DNA of 35,278 nt from Oscillospiraceae bacterium (lineage in GTDB: Bacteria > Bacillota > Clostridia > Oscillospirales > Oscillospiraceae), in NCBI GenBank assembly GCA_015067665.1, contig SVLZ01000014.1, positions 1-35,278 on the forward strand, read 5' to 3'. The notes beneath the pieces are model-generated. The model saw nothing but the letters and a program-made list of their open reading frames with translations. It ran no database searches and had not been told where the DNA came from. Position 1 is the stretch's first letter. Each line of letters opens with the position of its first letter. The position numbers and the translations under genes are program-made. Of the stretch, positions 14,754-23,793 are shown piece after piece.

Positions 14754-15632
14754 ATGAGCGTGGATATGACAAAATGGACCGACATCGCCAAGGCCAATGT
14801 ACATAACCGTCCTGCGGGACAGGGTCGTCTGGCAGGCAAGATCACCATTGTGACCGGCGCGGCACAGGGCTTCGGCAAGGGCGTTGCTGAGGAGTTGTAC
14901 GCAGAGGGCGCAACCATTGTGATTGCGGATATGAACCTGCCACTGGCTCAGCAGGTGGCAGCAGAAATGGGCGAGCGCGCTTGTGCCATTGCTGTAAACG
15001 TTTCCGACGAGGAGAGCGTAGCCAATATGGTTGCCGAAACGGTTGAGAAATTCGGCGGTTTGGACATTATGGTAGCCAATGCCGGTGTTGTCCGTTCCGG
15101 TCCCATTGCTCAGTTTGAAAAGAAGGATTTTGACTTCGTTACCGCAATCAACTATACAGGTCTGTTTTTGACCTGCAAGTATGCTGCTATCGTGATGCAG
15201 GCACAGCATGAGGCTGCTCCCCAAGAGAGCTACGACATTATTACCATCTCTTCTAAGTCCGGACTGGAAGGCTCCAATAAGAACTTTGCTTATGCCGGTT
15301 CTAAGTTCGGTGGCATCGGTTTGGTGCAGTCCTGGGCGCTGGAACTGTGCGCTTATAACATTAAGGTCAATGCCATTTGCCCCGGTAACTACTTGGACGG
15401 CCCGCTGTGGTCCGACCCTGAGCGCGGTCTGTTCGTTCAGTACCTGCAGGCAGGCAAGGTTCCCGGTGCAAAGACTGTGGAGGACGTTCGCCGTTTCTAT
15501 GAGTCCAAGGTACCTATGAACCGCGGCTGTCTGCCCCTTGACGTTGCCCGGGCGGTTATGTACTGTGTAGAGCAGAAGTACGAGACCGGTCAGGCGATCC
15601 CTGTCACCGGCGGTCAGGTTATGCTGAACTAA
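14754..15632 (+). CDS. SDR-family NAD(P)-dependent oxidoreductase (sugar/polyol-phosphate dehydrogenase-like)
   Basis: The product has 292 residues. ATG at 14754 follows AGGAGAG; a start at 14718 has no ribosome site. The classical SDR pattern is complete: TGAAQGFG (34-41) for the cofactor, Asp59 at the end of strand 2 (suggesting NAD over NADP), NAG (109-111), Asn133, catalytic Ser166/167, Tyr180 and Lys184 (YAGSK), and the C-terminal TGGQ. The overall look, with an N-terminal extension of about 25 residues, resembles sorbitol-6-phosphate dehydrogenases, but specificity is inferred. The next gene starts 11 bp after the stop, so the genes are co-transcribed. Confidence 0.88.
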   Translation: MSVDMTKWTDIAKANVHNRPAGQGRLAGKITIVTGAAQGFGKGVAEELYAEGATIVIADMNLPLAQQVAAEMGERACAIAVNVSDEESVANMVAETVEKFGGLDIMVANAGVVRSGPIAQFEKKDFDFVTAINYTGLFLTCKYAAIVMQAQHEAAPQESYDIITISSKSGLEGSNKNFAYAGSKFGGIGLVQSWALELCAYNIKVNAICPGNYLDGPLWSDPERGLFVQYLQAGKVPGAKTVEDVRRFYESKVPMNRGCLPLDVARAVMYCVEQKYETGQAIPVTGGQVMLN

Positions 15633-15643
15633 GAGGTGGCGAA

Positions 15644-16795
15644 ATGATCGAACAATCTGTACTGGAGCTTCTCAATGCCCCCACCAAAGCGGAACGGCTG
15701 GAGAATTTGAAGAGAATTCTTCCCCAGACCCAATTCCCCCCTATGGTGAATGCGTACATCAATAATCACATTCATACTACTTACTCCTTCTCTCCTTATT
15801 CTCCTACGGCTGCAGTCTATGCCGCCCGTATGGAGGGACTTTGCACTGCTGGTATTATTGATCACGATTCCATTTCCGGTGCTGAGGAGTTTTTGGAAGC
15901 TGCAAAGATCATTGGAATGCCTGTGACCATCGGTATGGAAGCCCGCATTTCTATGGATGGCACCCGTCTGGAAGGCCGCCGCACCAATAACCCCGATCAG
16001 GAGGGTGTGAGCTATATGACCATCCAGTCTGTGCCCCACGACAAAATTCAGAGACTGACGGAGTTCTTCCGTCCTTACCGTCAGGCTCGCCACGAGCGCA
16101 ACCGGAAGATGGTAGAGAAGATCAACGAGCTGCTGTCTCTCGATTTGGACTATGACCGGGATGTTCTGCCTCTGTCTATGGCGCACGAAGAGGGCGGCGT
16201 CACCGAACGCCATCTGATGTATGCGCTGGCTTTGCGGCTGATGAAGGAAGTGGGCAAGGGCACACCTATGGTGGAAAAGCTTACCGAAATGGGACTGAGC
16301 CTTTCCGAAAAGCAGAAGGCACAGATGATGGATCTGGAATATCCTTTCTATGCCTACGACCTGCTGGGCATTCTGAAGGGTGCTTTCGTGCCCCAGATCT
16401 TTATCCCTGCCACCGACGAATGTCCCAAGCTGCCTGACGTGGTAGCACTCTGCCGTGAGGTGGATGCGTACCTTTGCTATGCTTATCTTGGGGACGTGGG
16501 CGACTCTGTCACTGGCGACAAGAAGGCGCAAAAGTTTGAGGACGATTACTTAGATGATGTGTTCCTCTGTTTAGAGGAGGAAGGTGTCAAGTCCGTAACA
16601 TATATGCCTACCCGCAATACCCCTGCGCAGCTTGACCGGCTCCGCGCTCTGTGCCGGCAGTACGGTATGTTTGAGATCTCCGGTGAGGACATCAATACCC
16701 CCCGGCAGAGCTTCGTCATCCGGGCAATGGAAGATCCCAAATTTGCAAACCTGATCGAAGCCACCTGGAAGCTCATCGAGCATGAAAAGCAATAA
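15644..16795 (+). CDS. PHP-domain metal-dependent hydrolase
   Basis: The product has 383 residues. GAGGTGG precedes the ATG. PHP metal-ligand motifs are present: NHIHTTYS (H42, H44), DHDS (D73, H74), and a following Glu (E99 in IGMEARIS). A long helical insert with RQARHERNRKMVEKINE follows, then later strands (VDAYLCYAYLGDVGDS; GVKSVTYMPTRNTPAQ; FEISGEDINTP). PHP proteins act as phosphoesterases (histidinol-phosphate phosphatase, DNA polymerase-associated exonuclease) or other metal-dependent hydrolases. Its place between two dehydrogenases suggests hydrolysis of a sugar-derived or phosphorylated intermediate. The specific reaction is unknown. Confidence 0.85.
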   Translation: MIEQSVLELLNAPTKAERLENLKRILPQTQFPPMVNAYINNHIHTTYSFSPYSPTAAVYAARMEGLCTAGIIDHDSISGAEEFLEAAKIIGMPVTIGMEARISMDGTRLEGRRTNNPDQEGVSYMTIQSVPHDKIQRLTEFFRPYRQARHERNRKMVEKINELLSLDLDYDRDVLPLSMAHEEGGVTERHLMYALALRLMKEVGKGTPMVEKLTEMGLSLSEKQKAQMMDLEYPFYAYDLLGILKGAFVPQIFIPATDECPKLPDVVALCREVDAYLCYAYLGDVGDSVTGDKKAQKFEDDYLDDVFLCLEEEGVKSVTYMPTRNTPAQLDRLRALCRQYGMFEISGEDINTPRQSFVIRAMEDPKFANLIEATWKLIEHEKQ

Positions 16796-16805
16796 ATACA
16801 CATTC

Positions 16806-16897
16806 GTCATTCTGAGCGAGCGGCAGCGCGTCGAAGAATCCACGCACGAAACGGGTGCGAAGATCCTTCGACACGGCTTCGCCTTGCGCAGGATGAC
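16806..16897. repeat. Palindromic intergenic repeat (gtcattctgag...ggatgac type)
   Basis: About 92 bp with inverted ends (gtcattctgag at the left, caggatgac at the right) and inner inverted parts (cgtcgaagaatcc against gatccttcgaca). It lies inside the operon between the PHP and alcohol-dehydrogenase genes. A related element is at 33656-33749. Similar sequences are widespread between bacterial genes. Confidence 0.75.
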
Positions 16898-16941
16898 ACG
16901 CAGTAAGTAATATACATATTCTTGATTAGGAGGAATTTATT

Positions 16942-18201
16942 ATGAATACCAAAGCAGTAAGAATCCACGGTAAGATGGATCTGCGTCTTGACGAGGTCCA
17001 ACTCCCCGAGATCGGTCCCGACGGTGTCCGTGTCCGTGTGGTGTCCGATAGCCTCTGTATGTCCAGCTATAAGGCTGCCGTAGAGGGCGGCGACCATAAG
17101 CGTGTTCCTGACCGTTGCGACCTGACACCTACTATTGTTGGTCACGAGTTCTGTGGCGACATTGTAGAGGTTGGTGAAAACTGGAAGCATAAGTATAAGG
17201 TAGGAGACAAGTTCGTTATCCAGCCTGCCCACTTCCACAAAGGCTCTCAGATGGCACCCGGCTACTCCTACGAGTTCTGCGGCGGTGACGCACAGTACGG
17301 CAACATTCCCATCGAAACCCTGCTGGAGAACTGCCTGCTGCCCTACAATTCTGATACATATTACTATGGCTCTTTGGCAGAGCCGCTGAGCTGTGTCATC
17401 GGCACCTTCCACGCAATGTACCACACCAAGGCCGGCTCCTATGTCCACGAGATGGGCATCAAGGAGGGTGGCAAGATGTGTCTGCTGGCCTCCGTTGGTC
17501 CTATGGGCCTGGCTGCCATTGACTATGCCATCCACTGTGACCGTCGCCCCAGCCTGCTGGTCATCACGGATATTGACGAGGCAAGACTGGAGCGCGCTGC
17601 TTCTATCTACACCGTGGAAGAGGCGAAAAAGTACGGCATCGAGCTGCACTATGTCAACACCCGTATGGAGAACGCCACCGAGTACCTGCGCAGCCTTACC
17701 GGCGGCACTGGCTACGACGATGTTGTTTGCTTTGCACCCGTAAAGCCTGTAATCGAGCAGGCTGACGACATTCTGGGCTTTGACGGCTGCTTGAACTTCT
17801 TTGCCGGTCCTACCGACAGTCAGTTTAAGGCACCCTTCAACTGGTACAATGTCCATTACCTCTACACCCACGTGGTAGGCACCTCCGGCGGTAACACCAA
17901 CGATATGCAGGAAGCCATCGAGATGATGAATGCCGGCAAGCTCAATCCCTCTGCGCTGGTTACCCACGTTGGCGGCCTGAATGCAGTTGTGGAGACTACG
18001 CTGAACCTGCCCAAGATCCCCGGCGGCAAGAAGCTGATCTATAACCACATCGACCTGCCCCTGACTGCTATTGCAGACTTCGAGGAGAAGGGTAAGACAG
18101 ATCCTCTGTTTGCTGAGTTGGATAAGATCTGCAAGGCACATAATAATCTGTGGTGCCCTGAGGCAGAAAAGTATCTGCTGGCGAACGCAAAGGCGCTGTA
18201 A
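16942..18201 (+). CDS. Zinc-dependent medium-chain dehydrogenase (sorbose-1-phosphate reductase-like)
   Basis: The product has 419 residues; TAGGAGG precedes the ATG. The GroES-like catalytic domain shows the zinc-binding Cys39 (SDSLCMSSYK), His68-Glu69 in VGHEFCGDIVEVG, and GSLAEPLSCVIG, which carries the fourth catalytic-zinc residue region. The Rossmann part has LLASVGPMGLAAIDYA and ITDIDEARLERA, where the Asp pair suggests NAD(H). The cysteine-rich structural zinc loop of yeast-type alcohol dehydrogenases is absent. Length and layout resemble SorE-type L-sorbose-1-phosphate reductases. With the SDR gene two positions upstream, this would allow interconversion of two sugar (or polyol) phosphates through a shared ketone; this is inferred. 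Confidence 0.85.
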   Translation: MNTKAVRIHGKMDLRLDEVQLPEIGPDGVRVRVVSDSLCMSSYKAAVEGGDHKRVPDRCDLTPTIVGHEFCGDIVEVGENWKHKYKVGDKFVIQPAHFHKGSQMAPGYSYEFCGGDAQYGNIPIETLLENCLLPYNSDTYYYGSLAEPLSCVIGTFHAMYHTKAGSYVHEMGIKEGGKMCLLASVGPMGLAAIDYAIHCDRRPSLLVITDIDEARLERAASIYTVEEAKKYGIELHYVNTRMENATEYLRSLTGGTGYDDVVCFAPVKPVIEQADDILGFDGCLNFFAGPTDSQFKAPFNWYNVHYLYTHVVGTSGGNTNDMQEAIEMMNAGKLNPSALVTHVGGLNAVVETTLNLPKIPGGKKLIYNHIDLPLTAIADFEEKGKTDPLFAELDKICKAHNNLWCPEAEKYLLANAKAL

Positions 18202-18225
18202 GCAGCGAACTTTCACGAAATAACA

Positions 18226-18265
18226 AAAAGCCCGGTCACCACACCAAAACGGTGACCGGGCTTTT
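18226..18265 (+). terminator. Terminator of the dehydrogenase/PHP operon
   Basis: A perfect 15-bp stem (18226-18240 with 18251-18265) has a 10-nt loop, flanked by A and T runs. It lies 24 bp after the stop codon and could also serve the opposing gene at 18323. Confidence 0.93.
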
Positions 18266-18322
18266 GCATTCAGTCAAAGCACGCATTTATAAGGATCGGC
18301 GTCCTCGACGGTCCTTTTTACA

Positions 18323-19132
18323 TTAAACATTAACCTTTTTCTTTGCCAGCACCTCAATACCCTTAACCGCCAGCAGTATAATGGCAACTGCGGCGCTGAA
18401 GCCTGCAATGTAAATAAACAGGCAGTAGGGGAAGGGTACATACTGCTGCACAGTGGAATATACAGGCAGATGGGGATCACAATAGGGGCTGATATAGAAC
18501 ATATTGAAGAAATGGTCGTTTGTCAGCCCGGTGCGGTAGCCGATCTCATTGAGAATGACCGCAATCCCCACGGCAATGGCAAATACGGTGGCTGCCTGCA
18601 GGAAAGTCTTCTTGTTTGCCTTTACATAGCCGGAGCCAAGGAGATAAATGGCAACGGTGATCATCGAGCCGTGGCAGAACATAGTCTGGATATTGATGCC
18701 GATGGTCCGTGTGAAGACCGTTGTGGGATAGCACATCACACAAAGACCGGCAAAGAGGGCATAGGTGGCTAAGTAAGCGTTGGTCGCCCGATGGACAAGT
18801 CCTTTTTTGGTAAAGCCGGCGATCAGTCCCACGAACAGGGGCGTGGAGCAAAATTGCCAAGGGAAGATGTACCATTGGTAGTAAAATTCGATCCCGTTTT
18901 CGTAGGAGAAGCTGTAGTTGATCTGCTTGTAGATCTCCATAACGGTCACGGTGATGGCGGTGATCAGTACGGTGCGGCGTACCCGGGCATCATCCCCCTT
19001 TTTATGGGTGCAGCAAAGCACTACGCCCACCAGAATGGATGCTGCAAACCAAAGCAGATGAAACCACCCATATGGCTGCGGCGTTGTCATTTTGCTGTCC
19101 AAAAGGCGCAGCAGATCTTCGAAAAACTCCAT
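18323..19132 (-). CDS. YwaF/TMEM164-family integral membrane protein
   Basis: The product has 269 residues and about seven membrane helices. The start at 19132 follows GAGGGGG by 7 nt; the in-frame ATG at 19147 overlaps that site. Family marks are YGWFHLLWFAASILVG at the start, YQWYIFPWQFCSTPLFVGLIAG (Cys in the proposed active-site position) and IQTMFCHGSMITVAIYLLGSGYV (His). Animal TMEM164 is an acyltransferase acting on ether phospholipids; whether bacterial members do likewise is unproven. It is the only apparently intact member of the three in this window. Confidence 0.85.
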   Translation of the reverse strand: MEFFEDLLRLLDSKMTTPQPYGWFHLLWFAASILVGVVLCCTHKKGDDARVRRTVLITAITVTVMEIYKQINYSFSYENGIEFYYQWYIFPWQFCSTPLFVGLIAGFTKKGLVHRATNAYLATYALFAGLCVMCYPTTVFTRTIGINIQTMFCHGSMITVAIYLLGSGYVKANKKTFLQAATVFAIAVGIAVILNEIGYRTGLTNDHFFNMFYISPYCDPHLPVYSTVQQYVPFPYCLFIYIAGFSAAVAIILLAVKGIEVLAKKKVNV

Positions 19133-19185
19133 ACATTTCCCCCTCATTTCTTCTTTCGATCATAGTACACCCGGTGCATAGCCTC

Positions 19186-19214
19186 AGTATATCATATTGT
19201 TAAAAAAATGTAAA
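19186..19214 (-). promoter_or_regulatory. Promoter of the third YwaF-like gene
   Basis: On the minus strand TTTACA (19214-19209) and TATACT (19191-19186) are 17 bp apart. Confidence 0.8.
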
Positions 19215-19247
19215 GAGATTTTAAGAAACTATTAAGTGCATATCCAT

Positions 19248-19281
19248 AAAAAGCCGGTACAGTCTTTTGACCGTACCGGCT
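19248..19281 (-). terminator. Terminator of the ABC transporter gene
   Basis: A 9-bp stem (19252-19260 with 19273-19281), with a T5 run after it in the minus direction (19251-19247). It lies 9 bp beyond the ABC stop. Confidence 0.9.
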
Positions 19282-19290
19282 AAATCATAA

Positions 19291-22278
19291 TTACTCTGTG
19301 CGGAGCGCCACCACCGGATCTTTCCGGGCGGCGCTGCGGGAGGGGATAATGCCTGCGATCAAGGTCAGCAGCATACTGATAACGATCAGGGTAACGGCTA
19401 CTTCAATTGGCAGGATCGCCCGAAGATTGGGGATGCCGGTCAGCGCCACAAGGATTATATTGATGGGAATGCACAGACCGTAGGTCACCAGCACACCAAG
19501 CAGTCCCGAGGCAAAGCCGATGATCACCGTTTCTGCCGTAAACATACTCGATACGTTCCGCTTGGAGGCGCCGATGGCACGCAGTATTCCGATTTCTTTG
19601 GTGCGCTCCTGTACGGAGATCAGCGTGATGACACCAATCATAATAGAGGAGACAACCAGAGATACGGCCACAAAAGAGATCAGCACATAGGTGATGGCGT
19701 TGATGATGGTGGTAATGGAAGCCATCATAATGCCGATATAGTCGGTGTAGCGGATCTCAGACAGCTCATCCACCGTATCGTTATAGTCTTTGATGAATGC
19801 CTCAATGACATCCTTGTTTTCAAAGGTGGAGGCATAGAGCCGAATGGAGGAGGGATCGTTTAGATCCACATAGCCTAGCCGGCGCAGATTGCTCTCAAGG
19901 CTGCTCTCAGAGAAGACCAGCACATGCTCGTAATACCGGGCGCAGTCCGCAGCGGTAAAGCCGTCAAGGAGCTGATTCAGAAGGAGCACCTTCTGCGCCT
20001 GCGGTACAGCATTTAGCTTGCCCTGCACCTGTGCGGCGTACATTGCTTTATACTGCTCTGTCAGGACCATGGCATACATTTCTTCAATGTCCTCGTCCTT
20101 CATAGCGCTCAGGTAGTCGGAAAGCTCACTTTCCTTCATACCGGTCTGGGAAACAAGGACCATAAGCATGGTCTGCTCGATTTTCTCCCGGCCGCCGGCG
20201 GCAGCAAGCTGTGCTTTCACGAACTTATCCACATCTTCGTCCTTGGGAATGGACATAATGGTCACATAGGCATTTGCCTTGCCCTTTTCGTCCAAAAGAT
20301 CAATATACTCCCGGAAGGCTGTTTCCTTTTCTTCATCTGTCATATTGCTGACATTTTCCGGGAAGGGGAGCCCGGTGAAAATATCCACATCGGGGGATTT
20401 GAGCTGATCGGCGATGATCTCGTCGTTTCGGATCTCCTCTACCACACGGGCAGTCAATGCGTTGGTGTAGGCAATGGTGCCGCCGATGGTGGAGGCGGAG
20501 GCATCGGGATTGGGACGGATGATACCGCTGACTTTCATAGGAATGCCGTTGTCGTAAAGATACTTAAGGCCAGCGGAAGTGTCCCGCAGATCGAAATAAA
20601 GTCCTGAGTGTTCATCCTTAGTATAGCAGGAGGTGTTAAGAACGATCTTAAACTCCATACCGCAGATCTCTTCATAAGACCAGCTCTTCTGCTCGTACTC
20701 CAGCTCGGTCTGGTTCATTGCCGCGTTCATAAGATCCCGGATCTCCTGCTCGGATTTAAGACCTAAGGCGTACAGTGCCATATCGTCCAGCTCGTTATTG
20801 CTGTCCACCACCAGGACCACTTCGTTATAGGCAGTGGGCCAGGCGCCGTGGATGATATCGTACTGCTTTTTCACCACATCGTTCACAAGCTCGCCGTTCT
20901 TGCCGGGCATAAGCTCTTCCCAGGTGGAGGAGCCGGAGCCGCCCATGGACATCATACCGCTGGCGCCGCCTGACAGGGAAGCGCTCAGCTCCATACCCAT
21001 AACCTCCAAAAGCATATCCTGCATCAGGCTCCGGGAATCGGAGGGGATGATTTCACCGTCCACATTCTCTGTGTAGACTAAGAGGTCGAGATCATAGCTG
21101 TACTGAAGACCGGTCAGGGCATCGGAGATGCTGTCGCCATTTTTGATTGCCGTTTCAATATGTTTTTTGAAGGCAGCAAGGTCATTCTTACTGGTTTCCA
21201 CCTTAGCAAGGGCATTGACAAGATGGTAGACCATTGCCTTCTGATAGACCGCATCGTTTTCGTGGTCACCGAAAGACTCGGCGTTGCCGATAAAGGTCTC
21301 CATAAGCGAAGACAGATCCATTGTCTGTGCCTGCAGGGTCAGGGGATAGGCAGTCAGTGCCTCCTCCTGTACCAGGTTAATATAGGTGGTGGCACCCTGA
21401 GAGACTGCGTAGATCAGCGCAATGCCAATAATGCCGATGGAGCCGGCAAAGGAGGTCAGCATAGTGCGGCCCTTTTTGGTAAAGAGGTTTTTAAGAGACA
21501 GGCCGAAGGAGGTAAGCAGAGACATAGAGGGCTTTTTTTCCGCCTTTTTGGGACGGATAAGTGCCTTTTCCTGTTCTTTTTCCGCATTTATTTCTGCATC
21601 TGTCAGGGGCATAGTGTCGCTTGTGACCTTGCCGTCTACCATACGGATGATCCGGGTGGAATAGGTCTCTGCCAGATCCGGATTGTGGGTCACCATTACC
21701 ACAAGGCGGTCCTTCGCGATCTCTTTCAGGATCTCCATAACCTGTACGCTGGTCTCGGTGTCCAGCGCGCCGGTAGGCTCGTCAGCAAGAATAATATCGG
21801 GGTTATTGACGATGGCGCGAGCAATGGCAACACGCTGCATCTGTCCGCCTGACATCTCACTGGGCTTCTTCTTGAACTGATCCCCCAAGCCTACCCGGAC
21901 GAGGGCTTCCTTTGCCCGCTTGCGGCGCTCCTTCTTAGATACACCGGAAAGAGTCAAAGCCAGCTCTACATTCTGTAGCACAGATTGGTGGGGGATCAGG
22001 TTGTAGCTTTGGAATACGAAGCCAACGGAGTGGTTTCGGTAGCTGTCCCAGTCCCGGTCACGGAATTCCTTGGTGGACCGTCCGTTGATCCGCAGGTCAC
22101 CCTCAGTGTACCGGTCCAAACCGCCGATAATATTGAGCAGTGTGGTTTTGCCACAGCCGGAGGGTCCCAGTATGGAGACAAATTCCGCTTTCCGGAATGC
22201 CATATCTACACCACGCAGCGCGTGTACACGCAGCTCTCCTGCGGCATAAACTTTCGTAATACCGTGTAATTCCAACAT
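19291..22278 (-). CDS. MacB-type ABC transporter: fused ATPase and FtsX-like permease
   Basis: The product has 995 residues; the start at 22278 follows GGGAGAT. Residues 1-225 form the ATPase: Walker A GPSGCGKT (38-45), Q-loop in FVFQSYNL, signature MSGGQ (142-146), Walker B IILADEP (162-168), H-switch in VMVTHNPD. A charged linker (about 230-255) leads to a first membrane helix ([16 protein letters not shown]). Then comes an extracellular domain of about 570 residues, far larger than the ~200 of MacB. Three FtsX-type helices close the protein ([45 protein letters not shown] and the last two). Such proteins act as mechanotransmitters, exporting peptides or lipoproteins rather than importing. 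No partner genes are adjacent. Confidence 0.93.
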   Translation of the reverse strand: MLELHGITKVYAAGELRVHALRGVDMAFRKAEFVSILGPSGCGKTTLLNIIGGLDRYTEGDLRINGRSTKEFRDRDWDSYRNHSVGFVFQSYNLIPHQSVLQNVELALTLSGVSKKERRKRAKEALVRVGLGDQFKKKPSEMSGGQMQRVAIARAIVNNPDIILADEPTGALDTETSVQVMEILKEIAKDRLVVMVTHNPDLAETYSTRIIRMVDGKVTSDTMPLTDAEINAEKEQEKALIRPKKAEKKPSMSLLTSFGLSLKNLFTKKGRTMLTSFAGSIGIIGIALIYAVSQGATTYINLVQEEALTAYPLTLQAQTMDLSSLMETFIGNAESFGDHENDAVYQKAMVYHLVNALAKVETSKNDLAAFKKHIETAIKNGDSISDALTGLQYSYDLDLLVYTENVDGEIIPSDSRSLMQDMLLEVMGMELSASLSGGASGMMSMGGSGSSTWEELMPGKNGELVNDVVKKQYDIIHGAWPTAYNEVVLVVDSNNELDDMALYALGLKSEQEIRDLMNAAMNQTELEYEQKSWSYEEICGMEFKIVLNTSCYTKDEHSGLYFDLRDTSAGLKYLYDNGIPMKVSGIIRPNPDASASTIGGTIAYTNALTARVVEEIRNDEIIADQLKSPDVDIFTGLPFPENVSNMTDEEKETAFREYIDLLDEKGKANAYVTIMSIPKDEDVDKFVKAQLAAAGGREKIEQTMLMVLVSQTGMKESELSDYLSAMKDEDIEEMYAMVLTEQYKAMYAAQVQGKLNAVPQAQKVLLLNQLLDGFTAADCARYYEHVLVFSESSLESNLRRLGYVDLNDPSSIRLYASTFENKDVIEAFIKDYNDTVDELSEIRYTDYIGIMMASITTIINAITYVLISFVAVSLVVSSIMIGVITLISVQERTKEIGILRAIGASKRNVSSMFTAETVIIGFASGLLGVLVTYGLCIPINIILVALTGIPNLRAILPIEVAVTLIVISMLLTLIAGIIPSRSAARKDPVVALRTE

Positions 22279-22330
22279 AAATCTATCTCCCAATAAAAGT
22301 TTGATTTTTAATGAGTATATCCAACTATTG

Positions 22331-22356
22331 TGAATATTTTATAAACAAAATATTCA
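22331..22356. promoter_or_regulatory. 10-bp perfect palindrome upstream of the ABC gene
   Basis: tgaatatttt and aaaatattca are separated by ataaac, 53-78 bp before the ABC start codon and only 6 bp beyond the stop of the preceding GNAT gene. It may be an operator. A weak terminator is the other reading, but no U tract follows on the minus strand. Confidence 0.45.
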
Positions 22357-22362
22357 TTTTTT

Positions 22363-22890
22363 TCACTTTTTAGAAAAATTTTTGTGAGCACGTTCATAAT
22401 AGATGCAAAAGTGCTCTTTTCCACGGTATTCAATGATTTCCGTCTGCGGAATGCGGGTCATTTCTGCCTTTTCCATTACCCGGCGGCTGGGTGCATTTTC
22501 AGAAAAAACACCGGTGCGGACCGCATCATAGCCGTTATCCAAAAGGTAATTGATGGAAGCATTCAGGACCTCGGTGGCATAGCCTTGGTTGTGGTACTCC
22601 GGAAGAATGGCAAAACCAAGCTCGATAATCTTATCCCACGCATCCGTTTCGTTTATAAGGCCGATGAGGGCATCCTCTAAATAAATCCCATAGATAAAAC
22701 GGTTGGGGTCGTGGGAGAGGGCAATGATCTTATAAGCCATAGGAATCGCATCTGCCTTGGCGTTAAATTCCGGCACCATATAGGTTTTTCCTACAATGGG
22801 GTCGGAAAGCAGCGCTGACAGCCTGTCGCGGTCGCGGGTCTCCATAGGGCGCAGGGTGAGTCGGAGAGTGGAAATGATAGGTTTTTTCAT
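22363..22890 (-). CDS. GNAT family (RimJ-like) N-acetyltransferase
   Basis: The product has 175 residues; the start at 22890 follows CGGAGG. The open frame extends 56 codons upstream through a terminator and promoter region and is not coding there. RimJ/RimL-type marks: LRLTLRPMETRDRDRLSALL at the start, IYLEDALIGLINETD, ELGFAILPEYHNQGYATEVL (motif A with N-Q-G-Y-A-T), and VFSENAPSRRVMEKAEM. It probably acetylates a protein N-terminus or a small molecule. Confidence 0.9.
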   Translation of the reverse strand: MKKPIISTLRLTLRPMETRDRDRLSALLSDPIVGKTYMVPEFNAKADAIPMAYKIIALSHDPNRFIYGIYLEDALIGLINETDAWDKIIELGFAILPEYHNQGYATEVLNASINYLLDNGYDAVRTGVFSENAPSRRVMEKAEMTRIPQTEIIEYRGKEHFCIYYERAHKNFSKK

Positions 22891-22952
22891 AAAAACCTCC
22901 GGAAAGGTTAGATTTTCTTCATTGTAACACAGATCATCTATAATTACAAAGC

Positions 22953-23070
22953 AAAAAAGATACCGCCCAAACGGACGGTATCTGTAAATTGTGAATATGC
23001 CAGCGCTGCGTGTTGCATCCGAATCACACCAATATTCAATGCTTATTCTGCTTGACAAATTGGAACTGGC
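22953..23070 (-). repeat. Terminator plus 3' flank, homologous to 30337-30455
   Basis: In the minus direction this runs from the DMP19 stop through about 85 bp of spacer to a terminator (stem gataccg/cggtatc, 22959-22965 with 22976-22982, T6 at 22958-22953). Nearly the whole stretch recurs at 30337-30455, next to an unrelated gene. Shared runs include gtaaattgtgaatatgcc, atcacaccaa and gacaaattggaa. Confidence 0.85.
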
Positions 23071-23583
23071 TTAAGTGAAAGATTCTTTGTTTTTCATTAC
23101 AAAGTTATAGTTCAGTTCGTTTAAATTATCTTCATAATCGTAGAACGCACTATCACATTCTTCAAGAATTTCATCGATTTCGTCGCTTTCCAGCTCGTCC
23201 AACATTTCCTCTCTCTCATCACGATCAACAGGAATATCACATCCCAATGCTGAGATGGCTTTCTGACAAATAGCTGCTGTTGCATTTGCTCCGATTGCGG
23301 TAAATGCACCCACTAATTCGTTAGAGAAATTACCGCTGGAATTATAGAAAAACTGAGAAAAGCCACCGTTGTTAACTTCCATTTCAAGTAATTGGGTAAT
23401 ATAGAAGATTCGTTCTGCATCGCTCAAAACGGACATATCTTCGCCATACTTTGTTTTTTTGCCGAGATACTCTGTCAATGCCACAACAAAATCGTTTGTG
23501 TCGGTTAGATTCCAAATGGGTTCCATATTGTTTTTCCGTTTAATGACCCGATCTTTCTTCTTAAACATATCGAATAATTCCAT
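23071..23583 (-). CDS. DMP19/DUF4375 family protein
   Basis: The product has 170 residues; the start follows GGAGG by 9 nt. The signature RIFYITQLLEMEVNNGGFSQFFYNSSGN is the DMP19/DUF4375 core. An acidic helical C-terminus follows (REEMLDELESDEIDEILEECDSAFYDYED). The N-terminal 20 residues are basic. The family's function is poorly known; many members occur near polymorphic-toxin or phage genes and are treated as immunity-like or DNA-mimic-like, which I cannot test here. It stands alone with its own promoter and terminator, both shared in sequence with the 30475-31311 gene. Confidence 0.88.
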   Translation of the reverse strand: MELFDMFKKKDRVIKRKNNMEPIWNLTDTNDFVVALTEYLGKKTKYGEDMSVLSDAERIFYITQLLEMEVNNGGFSQFFYNSSGNFSNELVGAFTAIGANATAAICQKAISALGCDIPVDRDEREEMLDELESDEIDEILEECDSAFYDYEDNLNELNYNFVMKNKESFT

Positions 23584-23625
23584 AAGTTGTATCCTCCGTG
23601 AAATCTTAGTTTATCGATTCATTGT

Positions 23626-23654
23626 ATTATAGCGTATTTTTTACCAAAAGTAAA
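23626..23654 (-). promoter_or_regulatory. Promoter of the DMP19 gene
   Basis: TTTACT (23654-23649) and TATAAT (23631-23626) with a 17-bp spacer. The boxes and the aatcgataaac segment after them match the promoter at 31423-31395. Confidence 0.8.
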
Positions 23655-23713
23655 TAGGACGGCGCAATTCGTTGCAAACTGAACCGACCTCGCCATACCA
23701 CATTTGCTTTTTT

Positions 23714-23786
23714 GTGGGGATACCCCTTCCGGGGTGTCCGTCAACATCATTCCAATTTTCGGACACCCGAGGACGGGTGTCCCTAC
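23714..23786. repeat. GTAGGGG-type palindromic element
   Basis: A 73-bp element with imperfect inverted ends: gtggggat and ...ggtgtccg facing cggacacc...gtccctac. The same build as 31458-31527 suggests a small non-autonomous (MITE-like) element. Confidence 0.65.
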
Positions 23787-23793
23787 AACAGGC

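Noticed and set aside
15629..16531. 300-codon antisense frame over the PHP gene
   Set aside because: Shadow of a well-supported gene; no motifs or ribosome site.
16807..18216. 469-codon antisense frame over the zinc dehydrogenase
   Set aside because: The sense gene has complete family motifs; the antisense frame has none and starts in a terminator region.
21160..21852. 230-codon plus-strand frame inside the ABC transporter gene
   Set aside because: It lies opposite the Walker/signature coding region and has no features of its own.
22891..23058. N-terminal extension of the second GNAT
   Set aside because: It passes through a terminator and a likely promoter; CGGAGG before 22890 marks the real start.
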